NCBI RefSeq assembly: GCF_027923225.1
Contig: NZ_BSDI01000023.1
Coordinates: 56,655 to 120,654 of the forward strand
Origin: Phytohabitans aurantiacus
GTDB taxonomy: Bacteria > Actinomycetota > Actinomycetes > Mycobacteriales > Micromonosporaceae
DNA: 64,000 nucleotides
Direction of reading: 5' to 3'
Shown here: positions 1-8,810 of the stretch, one piece after another
Layout: every line of letters starts with the position of its first letter
Position numbering within the stretch: position 1 is the stretch's first letter
Notes under the pieces: generated by a model
Told to the model about the DNA's origin: nothing
Databases searched by the model: none
The model's input: only the letters and a program-made list of their open reading frames with translations
Program-made: the position numbers and the translations under genes

Positions 1-12
1 GTTGCCGGCATC

Positions 13-351
13 ATGCTCGGACTCGACATCGAGACCGATGGCATGGATCCGCTGACAGACCGCGAGATCCGTGCCGGCCGGCCGTGCGGCGCCACCGTGC
101 TGTCCGTCTCGGATCCCAACAGATCCACCAGCAAGGGCGTCGACACTTTCGACTTCAAGCTGCGGGTGCGTCCCCTGGACGGTACGCCCTACGAGGTGGA
201 CTTCCGGGACGAGGTGAACGCGGTCGAGGCCGGTCGGATCGGCACGCCCGGGGCCGAATTCCGATGCGTCGCCGACCGGGACGAACCGTCTCGACTGCAC
301 GTGTTTTGGCTCGAGCCCGCCTCGACGAGCCCCACCGTCACCCCCACGTAG
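13..351 (+). CDS. Hypothetical protein, possibly 5'-truncated by the window edge
   Basis: Reading frame of 112 residues that is also open back to base 1, so the true start may lie outside the window. I do not recognise a family. The product is hydrophilic with no signal peptide or membrane segment at the visible start, and ends in a Thr/Pro-rich tail (SPTVTPT). Codon use is typical of the neighbours (G/C third positions), which supports it being coding. It is followed by a 50-base gap and a separate small secreted-protein gene. Treat start and function as unknown. Confidence 0.45.
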   Translation: MLGLDIETDGMDPLTDREIRAGRPCGATVLSVSDPNRSTSKGVDTFDFKLRVRPLDGTPYEVDFRDEVNAVEAGRIGTPGAEFRCVADRDEPSRLHVFWLEPASTSPTVTPT

Positions 352-402
352 GCGATACCATCCGGGCGCGAGCATTTAAAGCTTTCAATCCTGGGAGGCG
401 TG

Positions 403-750
403 ATGACCCTGCGGGCCCGGCGGCTGTTGGCACATCTGGGTGTTGCTCTTGCTCTAACTATTGCCGGTGCCGTGGTGGCACCGAGCGGGGCCGCTGCCGC
501 GTCGAGCGCGCCCGTCATCACGTCGTTCTACTGTTTCCAGAGCTCGGGTTGGTACGGGTGCCTGCTGAGCTACTCGTCGCCGACGCCCGTGCAGATCCAT
601 TGGGACGGCCAGTACGGTCCGCTGCCCGCGTACGACAATCAGACCTCCATGTCCAACACGTGCGTGTTCGGCACCGAGTCCTGGGCGGGCGTGGCGGTTT
701 CCAACGAGTACGGCACCGCTTACGCGTCCTGGAGTTCGCCCTGCTGGTGA
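403..750 (+). CDS. Small secreted protein of unknown function
   Basis: Encodes about 115 residues with a clear Sec signal peptide: basic start (TLRARRLL), hydrophobic stretch (VALALTIAGAVV) and small-residue cleavage region (GAAAASSAP). The mature part is about 80 residues, aromatic-rich, with four cysteines (FYCFQ, YGCLL, NTCVF, SPCW), so two disulfides are likely. ATG at 403 is chosen because GGGAGG lies just upstream; a GTG at 400 is too close to it. The 3' end overlaps the convergent AfsR-type gene by 31 bases. No family recognised; a small extracellular or cell-surface protein is inferred from the signal peptide only. Confidence 0.65.
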   Translation: MTLRARRLLAHLGVALALTIAGAVVAPSGAAAASSAPVITSFYCFQSSGWYGCLLSYSSPTPVQIHWDGQYGPLPAYDNQTSMSNTCVFGTESWAGVAVSNEYGTAYASWSSPCW

Positions 751-3647
751 GCGGTGGCTTGCGCGAGTACGGCCTCGGCTTTGGCTCTGAGTAGCGGCAC
801 GCACGCTGCGTCCGATGTGGACAGTAGAGTGTGGAGGTGAGCGGCGGCTCCCGGTGAGTCGCCGCCCGCCAGTAGCGCTTCCGCGAGCCGCATGTTCGCG
901 AGAAACACCCCTCGGGGGTCGCCCACCTCGACCATGAGCCGGAGCGCCTCGCGCGCCTCCGCCATGGCGGCCGGCACGTCGCCGTTCGCGCACTGCAACC
1001 GGCTGTGGTGTACCAGCAGCCAGCCGACGCCGTGCGCGTTGCTGGCCGCGTCGGTCACCTCCAGCGCCCGCGCGTACGTCGCCTCGGCCAGGTCCAGCTT
1101 GCCGAGCGAGATCGCGCAGTCCAGGACGCGGACCAGCATGGCCCGGATGTCGTCGGGGTTCGACAGCTCGTTCGCGTGGCCCAGCGCCTCCTCCAGCAGC
1201 GGCAGCGCCTCCGCGGGCCGGTCCCGCAGGACCAGCGAGTCGGCGTGCGTGCGCAGCGCGAGCACGATGTCCTCCGGATCGCCGGTCATGTACGCGATCC
1301 GGGTCGCGTCCTCGGCGTACGTGTGCGCCGGCTGCCCCTGGAACATCCGGGCGAACGCGAGCCCGGTGAGGCTCTGCACGAGTTCGCTGTTCATTCCCAG
1401 GCGGCGGAACACCGCCACGGACTCCTCGAACTCCGCGGCGGCCTCGTCGAGGCGCAGCGAGAGCAGGACGTCCGCCCGGCTGCTCGCCTGCCGGCTGGCG
1501 ACCCGCTCGTCCCCGGCCGCGCGGGCGGCGTCCCGGATGACGGCGCGGACGCGGACGATCTGCTCGTACCCGCCGCGGATCGACAGCGGCGGGATGATCA
1601 TGTCGGCCAGCAGCGCCGCCTTGTCGTAACAGCCGAGCCGGCACGCCTGCGTGATGGCGTACAGGAGCTGGCTCCGCTCGGTGTGCAGCCACGCGCCCGG
1701 GTCGGCGGTGAGCTCGGCGACGTCGACGGGTCCGGCGGCGAGGCCCTCCGGCAGCGGGTCGGGCGGCAGCCCGTCCTTCCGGACCACCCGGAGGTGCACG
1801 CTGTGCGCCGCCAGCAGAAACGTGTCCAGCAGCCGCCGGTACGCGGTCCGGGTCGCCTCCTCGTCGTCGCGGCTGGCCAGTTCGCGGGCGAACAGCGCGA
1901 CCAGGTCGTGCGGCCGGTACCGGAGCTGGCCGGTCAGGTCGACGCCGACCGGTTCCAGCAGTCCGGCGGTCATGAGCTGTTCGACGGCCCGTTCGCCGTC
2001 GCCGCCGTCGGTGAGGGCGCCGAGCGTCCAGGCGGCGAAGGACTCGGCCGGCAGCAGGCCCATCCGGCGCACCGCGAGCTGGATGGGCGCGGCCAGCCCG
2101 CCGTAGCTGACGGCCAGCTCCGATCGGACCGCCAGGTCGCCCACCGCCAGCTCGTCGAGGCGCCGGTGCTCGTCGTGCAGCCGATCCGCCAGCGTGCGCA
2201 GCTGGACGGTCGGCCGTGGCTGGAGCCGCGCGCCGATGATGCGCAGGGCGAGCGGGAGGCGGCCGCACAGGTCCACCAGCTCCTCGGCGACCGGCCGCTC
2301 GCCCGCGACGCGGCCGGGATCCAGGATCCGGCTCAGCAGCGAGACACCCTCCGCGACCGAGAACGGCTGCAGGCGGTGCCAATCGGCCGACGGCAGCTCT
2401 TCCAGCGACCGCCTGCTGGTGACCAGGACAGCCGAGCCGGCCGTGCCCGGTAGCAGCGGCACCACCTGCCTGGCGTCGGCGGCGTCGTCGAGCACGATCA
2501 GGATCCGGCGGTCGGCCACCCGCGCGCGGAACGTCGCCGCCCGCGCCTCCGTGGAGCGTGGCTGAGCGGCCGGGTGCAGCCCCAGCGCGTACAGCAGCTC
2601 GCTCAGGACCTCGGAAACGTCGCGCGGCGCCGGGCCGCCGCCGCCCAGGTTGACATGGAGCTGGCCGTCCGGGAACCGGTGCCGCACGCGGTGCGCGACG
2701 TGTACCGCCAGCGCGGACTTGCCCACGCCGGCCACTCCGCTCACCACGACGATCGGTACCGTGGCCCGCTCCTTGTCGCACGCCAGCGAGCGGGCGATCC
2801 TTGCCACCTCGACCGTCCGGCCGACGAAGTCCCCGATCGCCGGCGGCAGCTGGCAGAGCGCGGGCAGGCTTGGTGGCACGCCGTCGCGGGTGTCCTCGCC
2901 CGTCGCCTCGCCGAGCAGGATCGCCTGGTGGAGGCCGCGCAGCTCGGCTCCGGGTTCGACGCCGAGCTCGCCGCGCAGCAGCGCCGCGACGTCCCGGTAG
3001 ACCTCCAGCGCCTCGGCCTGCCGCCCCGACCGGTAGAGCGCCTGCATCAGGTACGTGCGCAGCCCTTCCTGGAACGGGTACGTCGCGGAGAGCGCGCGCA
3101 GCTCCTCGGCCACGGCCCGGTGATGCCCGAGCTCCAACTCCAGCGCGAACCGGCGCTCGGCCGCCACCAGGCACCGCTCCTGCAGCCGCGGCACCTCGTC
3201 GCGATGCAGGGGCGCCGAATCCACGTCGAACAGGATCGGGCCGCGCCACAGCCGGGTCGCCGCCCGCAACGACTCCAGCGCGTCCGCCCGGTCGCCGCGG
3301 TCCAGCGCCGTCCGGGCGGTCTCCAGCCGTTCGTCGAACTCGTGCAGGTCACAGGAGCGTGGCGGCGTCTCGATGACGTACCCGCCGCTGCGACTGCGGA
3401 TCTCGGCGTCGGCGCCGAGCAGCCGGCGCAGCCTCGCGACGTACGTCTGGAGGGCCGCTCGCGCGTCGGCGGGCGGGTCGTTGTCCCACAGCCGGTCGGC
3501 GAGGGTGCTCACCGGCACGACGCGGCCCGCGCGCAGCAACAGCGAAGCCAGGATGATGCGGATCTTCGTCGCGGAGATGGCGACGAGCACGCCGTCCCGC
3601 CGGACCTCCAGGTCCCCAAGAATTCGGAATTGGATGACAGCCGCCAC
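720..3647 (-). CDS. AfsR/SARP-family transcriptional regulator with NB-ARC and TPR domains
   Basis: A 975-residue cytoplasmic regulator. In order: OmpR-like winged-helix DNA-binding domain (about 5-95), bacterial transcriptional activation domain (about 100-245; ends in the usual ELGVEPGAELR motif), NB-ARC STAND ATPase (about 280-560; P-loop GVAGVGKS at 304-311) and a helical TPR-rich C-terminus. This is the AfsR architecture, a signal-integrating activator of secondary metabolism or morphology genes. Start is GTG with AAGGGGG 6 bases upstream. The 3' end overlaps the small secreted gene at 403-750. No biosynthetic cluster is adjacent, so its target is unknown. Confidence 0.9.
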   Translation of the reverse strand: MAAVIQFRILGDLEVRRDGVLVAISATKIRIILASLLLRAGRVVPVSTLADRLWDNDPPADARAALQTYVARLRRLLGADAEIRSRSGGYVIETPPRSCDLHEFDERLETARTALDRGDRADALESLRAATRLWRGPILFDVDSAPLHRDEVPRLQERCLVAAERRFALELELGHHRAVAEELRALSATYPFQEGLRTYLMQALYRSGRQAEALEVYRDVAALLRGELGVEPGAELRGLHQAILLGEATGEDTRDGVPPSLPALCQLPPAIGDFVGRTVEVARIARSLACDKERATVPIVVVSGVAGVGKSALAVHVAHRVRHRFPDGQLHVNLGGGGPAPRDVSEVLSELLYALGLHPAAQPRSTEARAATFRARVADRRILIVLDDAADARQVVPLLPGTAGSAVLVTSRRSLEELPSADWHRLQPFSVAEGVSLLSRILDPGRVAGERPVAEELVDLCGRLPLALRIIGARLQPRPTVQLRTLADRLHDEHRRLDELAVGDLAVRSELAVSYGGLAAPIQLAVRRMGLLPAESFAAWTLGALTDGGDGERAVEQLMTAGLLEPVGVDLTGQLRYRPHDLVALFARELASRDDEEATRTAYRRLLDTFLLAAHSVHLRVVRKDGLPPDPLPEGLAAGPVDVAELTADPGAWLHTERSQLLYAITQACRLGCYDKAALLADMIIPPLSIRGGYEQIVRVRAVIRDAARAAGDERVASRQASSRADVLLSLRLDEAAAEFEESVAVFRRLGMNSELVQSLTGLAFARMFQGQPAHTYAEDATRIAYMTGDPEDIVLALRTHADSLVLRDRPAEALPLLEEALGHANELSNPDDIRAMLVRVLDCAISLGKLDLAEATYARALEVTDAASNAHGVGWLLVHHSRLQCANGDVPAAMAEAREALRLMVEVGDPRGVFLANMRLAEALLAGGDSPGAAAHLHTLLSTSDAACVPLLRAKAEAVLAQATAHQQGELQDA

Positions 3648-3845
3648 TGGCCCCCCTTGGGCGGTAGTTGTCTTCGCGGTCCGGCTCCCACCTCGGACGA
3701 CTCGCCACCATAGGAGTCTGCGCTTTCACAAACCTTTCACGCCCATTACGGAGCGTGAGCGTCCGGTCGCGTGCCTGGCCTGACCGCCGCCGCGCCGTAA
3801 GGGAACCGAAAGACATGATCAACCTCGCGCCGTCAGCGCCGCCAG

Positions 3846-3851
3846 TAGCGT
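3846..3851 (+). promoter_or_regulatory. -10 box (TAGCGT) of the response-regulator gene, leaderless
   Basis: TAGCGT is followed by 7 bases and then GTG at 3859. No Shine-Dalgarno sequence is visible. The spacing fits transcription starting at or next to the start codon, as in actinobacterial leaderless genes. Confidence 0.5.
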
Positions 3852-3858
3852 GTGGCAT

Positions 3859-4551
3859 GTGGGGCAGCGGATTCTCGTGGTCGACGACGACCCGACGGTC
3901 AGCGACGTCGTCTGCCGGTACCTGCGGCTGGCCGGCTTCGAGGTCGGCATGGTGGCCGACGGCGCCGCGGCGCTGGCGGTCGCCGACCGCGACGCGCCCG
4001 ACCTGGTCGTGCTCGACCTCATGCTGCCGGGCATCGACGGCCTGGAGGTGTGCCGCCGGCTGCGCGCGCGGCCCCACCAGATCCCGATCGTGATGCTCAC
4101 CGCCCTCGGCGACGAGGCGGATCGGGTACTCGGCCTGGAGCTCGGCGCCGACGACTACCTGGCCAAGCCGTTCTCACCGCGCGAGCTGGTGCTGCGCGTG
4201 CGGTCCGTGCTGCGGCGGGCCGGTGCCGAGCCCGCGCCGGCTGCCGCACCCATGCTGGTCGACGGCGACCTGGTGCTCGACACCGGTCGGCGGCTGGCCA
4301 GGCTCCGCGGCGTGGAGCTGACGTTGACGGTCCGGGAGTTCGACCTGCTCGCCTTCTTCATGCGCAACCCGTCACGGGCCTTCCGCCGCGCCGAACTGCT
4401 CGAACGCGTGTGGGGCTGGGACTTCGGCGACCAGTCCACCGTCACCGTCCACGTCCGGCGGCTGCGCGAGAAGCTCGAAGACGATCCGGCCACGCCGCGG
4501 CGCATCGTCACCGTGTGGGGCGTCGGCTACCGGTACGAGATGGCGACCTGA
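3859..4551 (+). CDS. OmpR/PhoB-family two-component response regulator
   Basis: About 230 residues. The N-terminal receiver domain has the acidic pocket (VVDDDP), phospho-acceptor Asp in LVVLDLMLPG (about residue 53) and conserved Lys in YLAKPFSP. The C-terminal winged helix has the typical ending RRIVTVWGVGYRYE. It should bind promoter DNA after phosphorylation by the kinase encoded one base downstream. GTG 3859 is preferred because of the upstream -10 box; GTG 3850 is an in-frame alternative. Signal and regulon cannot be read from the sequence. Confidence 0.93.
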   Translation: MGQRILVVDDDPTVSDVVCRYLRLAGFEVGMVADGAAALAVADRDAPDLVVLDLMLPGIDGLEVCRRLRARPHQIPIVMLTALGDEADRVLGLELGADDYLAKPFSPRELVLRVRSVLRRAGAEPAPAAAPMLVDGDLVLDTGRRLARLRGVELTLTVREFDLLAFFMRNPSRAFRRAELLERVWGWDFGDQSTVTVHVRRLREKLEDDPATPRRIVTVWGVGYRYEMAT

Positions 4552-4552
4552 G

Positions 4553-5569
4553 GTGCGCGACCTGCTGCTGATCTTCCTGGCCGCGCTCGGCGGGGCGCTG
4601 GTCGTCGGTGTGCTCGGCGCCGCCACCCTGCGCGCCCTGCGCCGCGCCTCGATCCTCGCCCACATCTGCGTCCTCGTCGCCATCACCGTGGGCAGCGTCA
4701 CCGCCGGCGTCGTCGTGATCGCCAAGGCGATGTTCCTGTCCCAGCACGACCTCCAGGTCGTGCTGGTCACCGTCTCCGCCGCCACCGCCGTCAGCCTGGC
4801 GGTGGGATGGTTCTTCGGCAGCCGGCTGGCCGCCGCCGCGGTCTGGGCCGATCAGGCCCGGGAGCGGGAACGGCAGATGGAGAAGGGCCGCCGCGACCTC
4901 GTGGCCTGGGTCTCTCACGACCTGCGCACCCCGCTGGCGGGCCTGCGCGCGATGGCCGAGGCGCTCGAAGACCGCGTGGTCGACGACCCGGCGACGGTGG
5001 CCGAGTACCACCGTCGCATCCGCGCCGAGACCGACCGGATGACCCGGCTCGTCGACGACCTCTTCGAGCTGTCCCGCATCAACGCGGGCGCCCTGCACCT
5101 GTCGCTGTCGGCGGTGCCGCTCGGCGACGTGGTCTCCGACGCGGTGGCGTCGGCGGCGCCCATCGCGCAGGCCCGGCGGATCCAGGTGGTCGCGGCCGGC
5201 TCCGACTGGCCCGTCGTCGCGGCCAGCGAGCGCGAACTGTCCAGAGTGGTCGGAAACCTGCTCGTCAACGCGGTCCGGTACACGCCTGAGGACGGCACCG
5301 TGCGGGTCCGGGCGGGCCGCGACCGTGACCGGGCCTGGCTGGAGGTGGCCGATACGTGCGGCGGTATCTCCGAGGCCGACCTGCCGCGCGTCTTCGACGT
5401 GGCGTTCCGCGGCGAGCGAGCGCGCACGCCGGGCGCCGCGGGTGACGCCGCCGTCGGCGGTCTCGGCCTCGCCATCGTGCGTGGCCTGGTCGAGGCCCAC
5501 GGCGGGCAGGTCGCCGTGCAGAACATCAGCGGCGGCTGCCGCTTCGTCGTCCACCTCCCCGCCGCCTGA
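4553..5569 (+). CDS. Membrane sensor histidine kinase
   Basis: 338 residues; GTG start one base after the regulator stop, so the two form an operon. Two or three N-terminal membrane helices (about 3-25, 35-58 and 66-90) have almost no extracytoplasmic loop, suggesting sensing within the membrane. A short HAMP-like linker is followed by the H-box WVSHDLRTPLAG (His 122), N-box (NLLVNAVRYTPEDG), G1 box (DTCGGI, with Cys where Gly-Pro is usual) and G2 box (GGLGLAIVRGLVEAHGG). It autophosphorylates and should pass phosphate to the adjacent regulator. The ligand is unknown. Confidence 0.92.
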   Translation: MRDLLLIFLAALGGALVVGVLGAATLRALRRASILAHICVLVAITVGSVTAGVVVIAKAMFLSQHDLQVVLVTVSAATAVSLAVGWFFGSRLAAAAVWADQARERERQMEKGRRDLVAWVSHDLRTPLAGLRAMAEALEDRVVDDPATVAEYHRRIRAETDRMTRLVDDLFELSRINAGALHLSLSAVPLGDVVSDAVASAAPIAQARRIQVVAAGSDWPVVAASERELSRVVGNLLVNAVRYTPEDGTVRVRAGRDRDRAWLEVADTCGGISEADLPRVFDVAFRGERARTPGAAGDAAVGGLGLAIVRGLVEAHGGQVAVQNISGGCRFVVHLPAA

Positions 5570-5580
5570 CCCAGCCACTG

Positions 5581-5611
5581 CGAGGCGCCGCGGCTGGCGG
5601 CCGCGGCGCCT
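5581..5611. terminator. Bidirectional hairpin terminator
   Basis: A perfect 12-bp stem (GAGGCGCCGCGG, 7-base loop, then its complement) lies between the convergent kinase gene and the minus-strand gene at 5627. There is no T run, as is common in high-GC genomes. Probable terminator for both. Confidence 0.65.
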
Positions 5612-5626
5612 CGGTTGGGGATGTGA

Positions 5627-6424
5627 TCAACGACTGGCGAGCCAGGCCCGCACCGCGCGCTGTCCGCGCGACTGCTCGCTCTCCACGGGCGTTTCCGGCG
5701 GTACCGGATCCGTGAACTCCTCCAGCAGCGGGACCAGGAAGAACCCGTCCGGCTTGGTCATCTCCTGCACCACCAGCGGGACGATGCCGTCACCGAGCCC
5801 GACGACCGCCTCGAACTCCGGACCGGTCGCGAAGTCGTACGTGCTCTGGCTCATCGCCAGCTCCTGCCGGCTCCAGGTCGCCTTCCAGGCCGCCAGCCGC
5901 TCGTCGAAGCCGGCCTTGAGGCCCGGATCCACCCGGCCCGCCTGATCGGCGATCCGGCCCAGCTCGTCGTCGGTGTACGACGGCACGGACACCTCCTCGG
6001 GCTCATCGACCTCGCCGCCGCGCGGCCGGAAGTGGGTGAGCACCGTCCCGTAGAGCGCACCCGTCAGCTGGTTCCGTCCGTGCGTGATGCGGAACGACTG
6101 GCCCAGCTTCGACTCCCACAGTCCAGTCTGCGGCATCGAGGTGGACTGGCGGCTGCCGTGGGTCATCTGGGCGCCGCCGCCGGTGCCCCAGCCGTCGATG
6201 ACGGCGGTGTTGGCGGGCGCCACCGCGAACCCCTGCGCGGCGTACTGCTGCTGGAACGCGGCCAGCGGCGACTGCGGGTTGATCCACTGCCGTACCCCCA
6301 TCGAGTACCCGATGCAGTTGTACTGCGGGGTCGGCTCGTCGGTGATCCAGACGTCGTTCCAGATGAGCCCCGGGAAGGCGCCGCTGAGCTGGGCCCATTC
6401 GCCCGGGTTCGGCCTGCGTGTCAT
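5627..6424 (-). CDS. Uncharacterised protein with conserved YNCIGYSMG motif
   Basis: 265 residues, no signal peptide or membrane segment. The N-terminal half has aromatic-rich motifs (GLIWNDVWITDE, PQYNCIGYSMG, TVIDGWGTGG, LWESKLGQSFRITHG) in which a Cys and several His are candidates for a catalytic or binding site. The C-terminal half is helical with GDGIVPLVVQEM. That segment resembles HEAT-like repeats found in other bacterial proteins of unknown role. It begins 13 bases after the RhiA-like gene, so the two are probably co-transcribed. A hydrolase or transglutaminase-like fold is possible, but I cannot assign one. Confidence 0.7.
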   Translation of the reverse strand: MTRRPNPGEWAQLSGAFPGLIWNDVWITDEPTPQYNCIGYSMGVRQWINPQSPLAAFQQQYAAQGFAVAPANTAVIDGWGTGGGAQMTHGSRQSTSMPQTGLWESKLGQSFRITHGRNQLTGALYGTVLTHFRPRGGEVDEPEEVSVPSYTDDELGRIADQAGRVDPGLKAGFDERLAAWKATWSRQELAMSQSTYDFATGPEFEAVVGLGDGIVPLVVQEMTKPDGFFLVPLLEEFTDPVPPETPVESEQSRGQRAVRAWLASR

Positions 6425-6437
6425 TGCCGGCCCCCGA

Positions 6438-7091
6438 TCAGGACTTGGTGACGGACCAGGTGTGGTCCGGGTTGAAGGTGGCGGTGAGCGAGGTGACGCC
6501 GGCGAACTGCAGCTCGACGGCGTTGCTGATCTCCTCCTCCAGCACCTGGCCCTGCTGGATGCTCACGTTCGCGGCGACGTAATACGTCGGGTCCGGCGTG
6601 AACTCGGCGGTGATGTTGGTCAGCGCCGGCAGCGCGAACGTGCCGGCGTTGGACATGCCGATGCCGACCGAGGCGACGCCGTTCGGCACCGAGGAGTCAC
6701 AGGCGATGTAGAGCGTCCCGGGCGACGGGTTGGTCACCAGCGGGCCTTCGTTGTTGAACTCGAAGTACTCCTGCTCCGCGTTGTAGCTCAGGACGGCCTG
6801 GTCGCCGGCGTTGGCGGCGGTCGCCAGCCCCGTGGCGAACGGGTCCGCCAAGAACGACTGGCTCGCGTCGAAGACCACGCCGGGCGTCAGGTTCCCGGTC
6901 TCCGACCACATGAAGTTGTACTCCAGGTCCCACTTGAACTTGCACTGGCTGTGCGCGGCCGTGTACTTGGTGAACCACGCCAGCGAGACCAGCGCCGGGC
7001 TGTTCAGGTTGAGGATCGGGTTCTTCTGGAACGTGAAGATGTCCCAGTCCTCGTTCGACTCGTTCTTGACGGTCAGGTGGTAGGTCGTCAT
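6438..7091 (-). CDS. RhiA-like protein
   Basis: 217 residues starting MTTYHLTVKNES. It resembles the RhiA family, first seen as an abundant rhizosphere-expressed protein of Rhizobium leguminosarum: LTVKNES near the start, SLAWFTKY, a YNFMWSETG block, a Gly-Val-x-Phe-Asp-Ala-Ser-Gln block, and VGIGMSNAGTF. The length (about 24 kDa) also fits. The fold is predicted all-beta with no signal peptide. The biochemical function of RhiA is not established. ATG at 7091 is chosen because GGAGATGGGG precedes it; the frame is open further upstream but lacks a ribosome site. Likely an operon with the gene at 5627-6424. Confidence 0.7.
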   Translation of the reverse strand: MTTYHLTVKNESNEDWDIFTFQKNPILNLNSPALVSLAWFTKYTAAHSQCKFKWDLEYNFMWSETGNLTPGVVFDASQSFLADPFATGLATAANAGDQAVLSYNAEQEYFEFNNEGPLVTNPSPGTLYIACDSSVPNGVASVGIGMSNAGTFALPALTNITAEFTPDPTYYVAANVSIQQGQVLEEEISNAVELQFAGVTSLTATFNPDHTWSVTKS

Positions 7092-7284
7092 GTCCCCATC
7101 TCCGTTCTCGATCGCCGATCTGGCGTGCCCGAAGACAACCAGCCGGACCGCCTCGAACCCGCCGGTCCGCCGTGGCCGAGCCGACCCCGGAGCGTGACTG
7201 CCCCGTGATGCGTGCGTCACCGCGGCGTCACGGACAGCGAACGCGAGGATCTTCAGGATCGGAGGAACGTCACCGACGCGTCAC

Positions 7285-7992
7285 TTAATCAACAAGATTT
7301 GGTGCGTACCGGGACAAGAGCGACCGCAGCCCGACGCCCGGCTCGATACCCAGGTCGCGGCGCACCAGGCGCTCGTACCGCCGGTACTGCCGCAGCGCCT
7401 CGTGCACGTTGCGCTGGCGCAGGTGCAGCTCGACCATGAGCTGCTGCGCGCTCTCCCGGAGCGGGTCGATCTCGGTGACCTGGAGCAGGTGCGGCAGGGC
7501 CTCGGCCGGCCGCCCGGCGGTGAGCAGCCGCTCGGCCACGGACTCGAACGCCTGTACGGTCAGCAGGCGGATCCGCTCCCGGGCGTCCTCCAGCCACTCC
7601 TCGTCCCAGCCGGGCAGCAACTCGCGGCCGCTGCCCCGGGGCGGCGGGAGCTCACCGGTGCCGGCGACGGTCCGGGTCGCCCAGTCGACCACCTGCTGCA
7701 CGTCCACCGCGACCCGCTCGGAGATGGCCAGCGTCTCCCCGCCGACCAGGACGAACTCGTCGGCGACGCGCTGCAGCCGCCACAACGCGGTACGCAGATC
7801 CGAGCTGGCGCGCGACTGTGGCACGTCCGGCCAGAGCGCGCCGGAGACCTGTTGCCGGCTGGCGGCGGAGTGGATGGCCAGATAGGCGAGCACGCGAGCG
7901 GCGCTGCGGGGGAGCGGCGCTGTGTGCTCGCCGCGCCGGGCGCGGAACGGACCGAGCAGGTGCAACGACAACTGCGCGCCCAGCCCCGTCAC
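7285..7992 (-). CDS. Short SARP-like (BTAD) transcriptional regulator
   Basis: About 235 residues. N-terminal winged-helix region (SLHLLGPFRARRG; RVLAYLAIHS; GALWPDVPQ) is followed by a helical transcriptional activation domain ending RRDLGIEPGVGLRSLL, the usual end of the BTAD domain. It lacks NB-ARC and TPR parts, so it is a minimal SARP, a class that activates specialised-metabolism operons. The start is uncertain: GTG 7992 follows GGGGGAG directly, while an in-frame TTG at 8046 would place a TACCCT box inside the gene. The next genes on the same strand, 193 bases away, are the RhiA-like pair, which are plausible targets. Confidence 0.8.
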   Translation of the reverse strand: MTGLGAQLSLHLLGPFRARRGEHTAPLPRSAARVLAYLAIHSAASRQQVSGALWPDVPQSRASSDLRTALWRLQRVADEFVLVGGETLAISERVAVDVQQVVDWATRTVAGTGELPPPRGSGRELLPGWDEEWLEDARERIRLLTVQAFESVAERLLTAGRPAEALPHLLQVTEIDPLRESAQQLMVELHLRQRNVHEALRQYRRYERLVRRDLGIEPGVGLRSLLSRYAPNLVD

Positions 7993-8074
7993 CTCCCCCG
8001 ACGTCTGCGCACAAAGGGTATTTATTAGGCGACAGTGAGTAAGCAAAACGCGTTGTCAATCCTCCGATCGACAG

Positions 8075-8731
8075 TCAGTCGGCCAGCAGCGCGTCTCGCA
8101 TGCGTGCGGACAGCCAGTCCCGGAACTCTTCCTCGGTCCAGCCGCGGTTCAGCACCAGCATGTCGTAAAGGGCCGTGTCGTTGAAGATCCACATAACGTC
8201 GATCGCGCGCTCCACATCGGAGCCCTGGCGCAGCGGACCGAGCGAGCCGACCCGCTCGACGACCATCCGGGCACCCATGCGGCGGTTGCGTTGCGATGCC
8301 TCCCACACCTCGGCCGCCTCGGGCGCGTCGTCGGCGGCCCGCCGGACGACCTCGAAGATGCGGGCCGCGCGGTGGCTGATCAGGGTGCAGACCCCGGCGT
8401 AGGCGTCCAGCACGGCGGCGCCGGTGGTGGCCTCCAGGACCGGCCGGAACCAGGGGCGCTGCGCGACCGGTACCGGCTCGTCGTCGCCGGCCAGGGCCTC
8501 GTCCAGAACCTGCCGTAACAGCGCCGCCTTCGACCCGAACGCGGCGAACACGGTCGGGCGCGCGACGCCGGCGGCGACCGCCACGTCCGCCAGCGAGGTG
8601 CCGGCATATCCCCGCGCGACGAACAACTCGGCCGCCGCGCCGACGACCGCTTGACGGGTACGCCGCGCGCTCTCCTCGCGTACCGCGGACCGGTATCGCC
8701 GTGTCGGTTTCCCGTCCTTGACATCGCCCAT
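8075..8731 (-). CDS. TetR-family transcriptional regulator
   Basis: 218 residues. The N-terminal helix-turn-helix region (TRQAVVGAAAELFVARGY then SLADVAVAAGVARPTVFAAF) is the classic TetR DNA-binding motif at about residues 25-70. The C-terminal ligand/dimer domain is diverged. ATG at 8731 has a TAGTGT box 9 bases upstream, suggesting a leaderless or near-leaderless message. The gene is divergent from three lipoprotein genes across an 80-base gap holding a nested palindrome (8735-8773), a likely operator. It may therefore control both itself and the lipoprotein operon. Confidence 0.9.
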   Translation of the reverse strand: MGDVKDGKPTRRYRSAVREESARRTRQAVVGAAAELFVARGYAGTSLADVAVAAGVARPTVFAAFGSKAALLRQVLDEALAGDDEPVPVAQRPWFRPVLEATTGAAVLDAYAGVCTLISHRAARIFEVVRRAADDAPEAAEVWEASQRNRRMGARMVVERVGSLGPLRQGSDVERAIDVMWIFNDTALYDMLVLNRGWTEEEFRDWLSARMRDALLAD

Positions 8732-8734
8732 GAC

Positions 8735-8773
8735 ATAGCCACACTATCAGTCTATTCACTAGACAGTGGCTAT
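8735..8773. promoter_or_regulatory. Nested palindromic operator between tetR-type gene and lipoprotein operon
   Basis: Outer arms ATAGCCAC (8735-8742) and GTGGCTAT (8766-8773) surround inner arms GTCTA (8750-8754) and TAGAC (8760-8764). Both pairs are perfect. It lies directly upstream of the TetR start codon and overlaps the TetR -10 box, so it probably mediates autorepression. Confidence 0.6.
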
Positions 8774-8810
8774 CGAAAAGCCCGCGTCTATCGAAAGGGG
8801 AGGCATGTAC

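Noticed and set aside
454..3713. Very long frames overlapping the AfsR-type gene in other phases (up to 931 residues)
   Set aside because: Composition is Arg/Ala/Pro-rich without domains; the 975-residue frame has clear SARP, NB-ARC and TPR domains.
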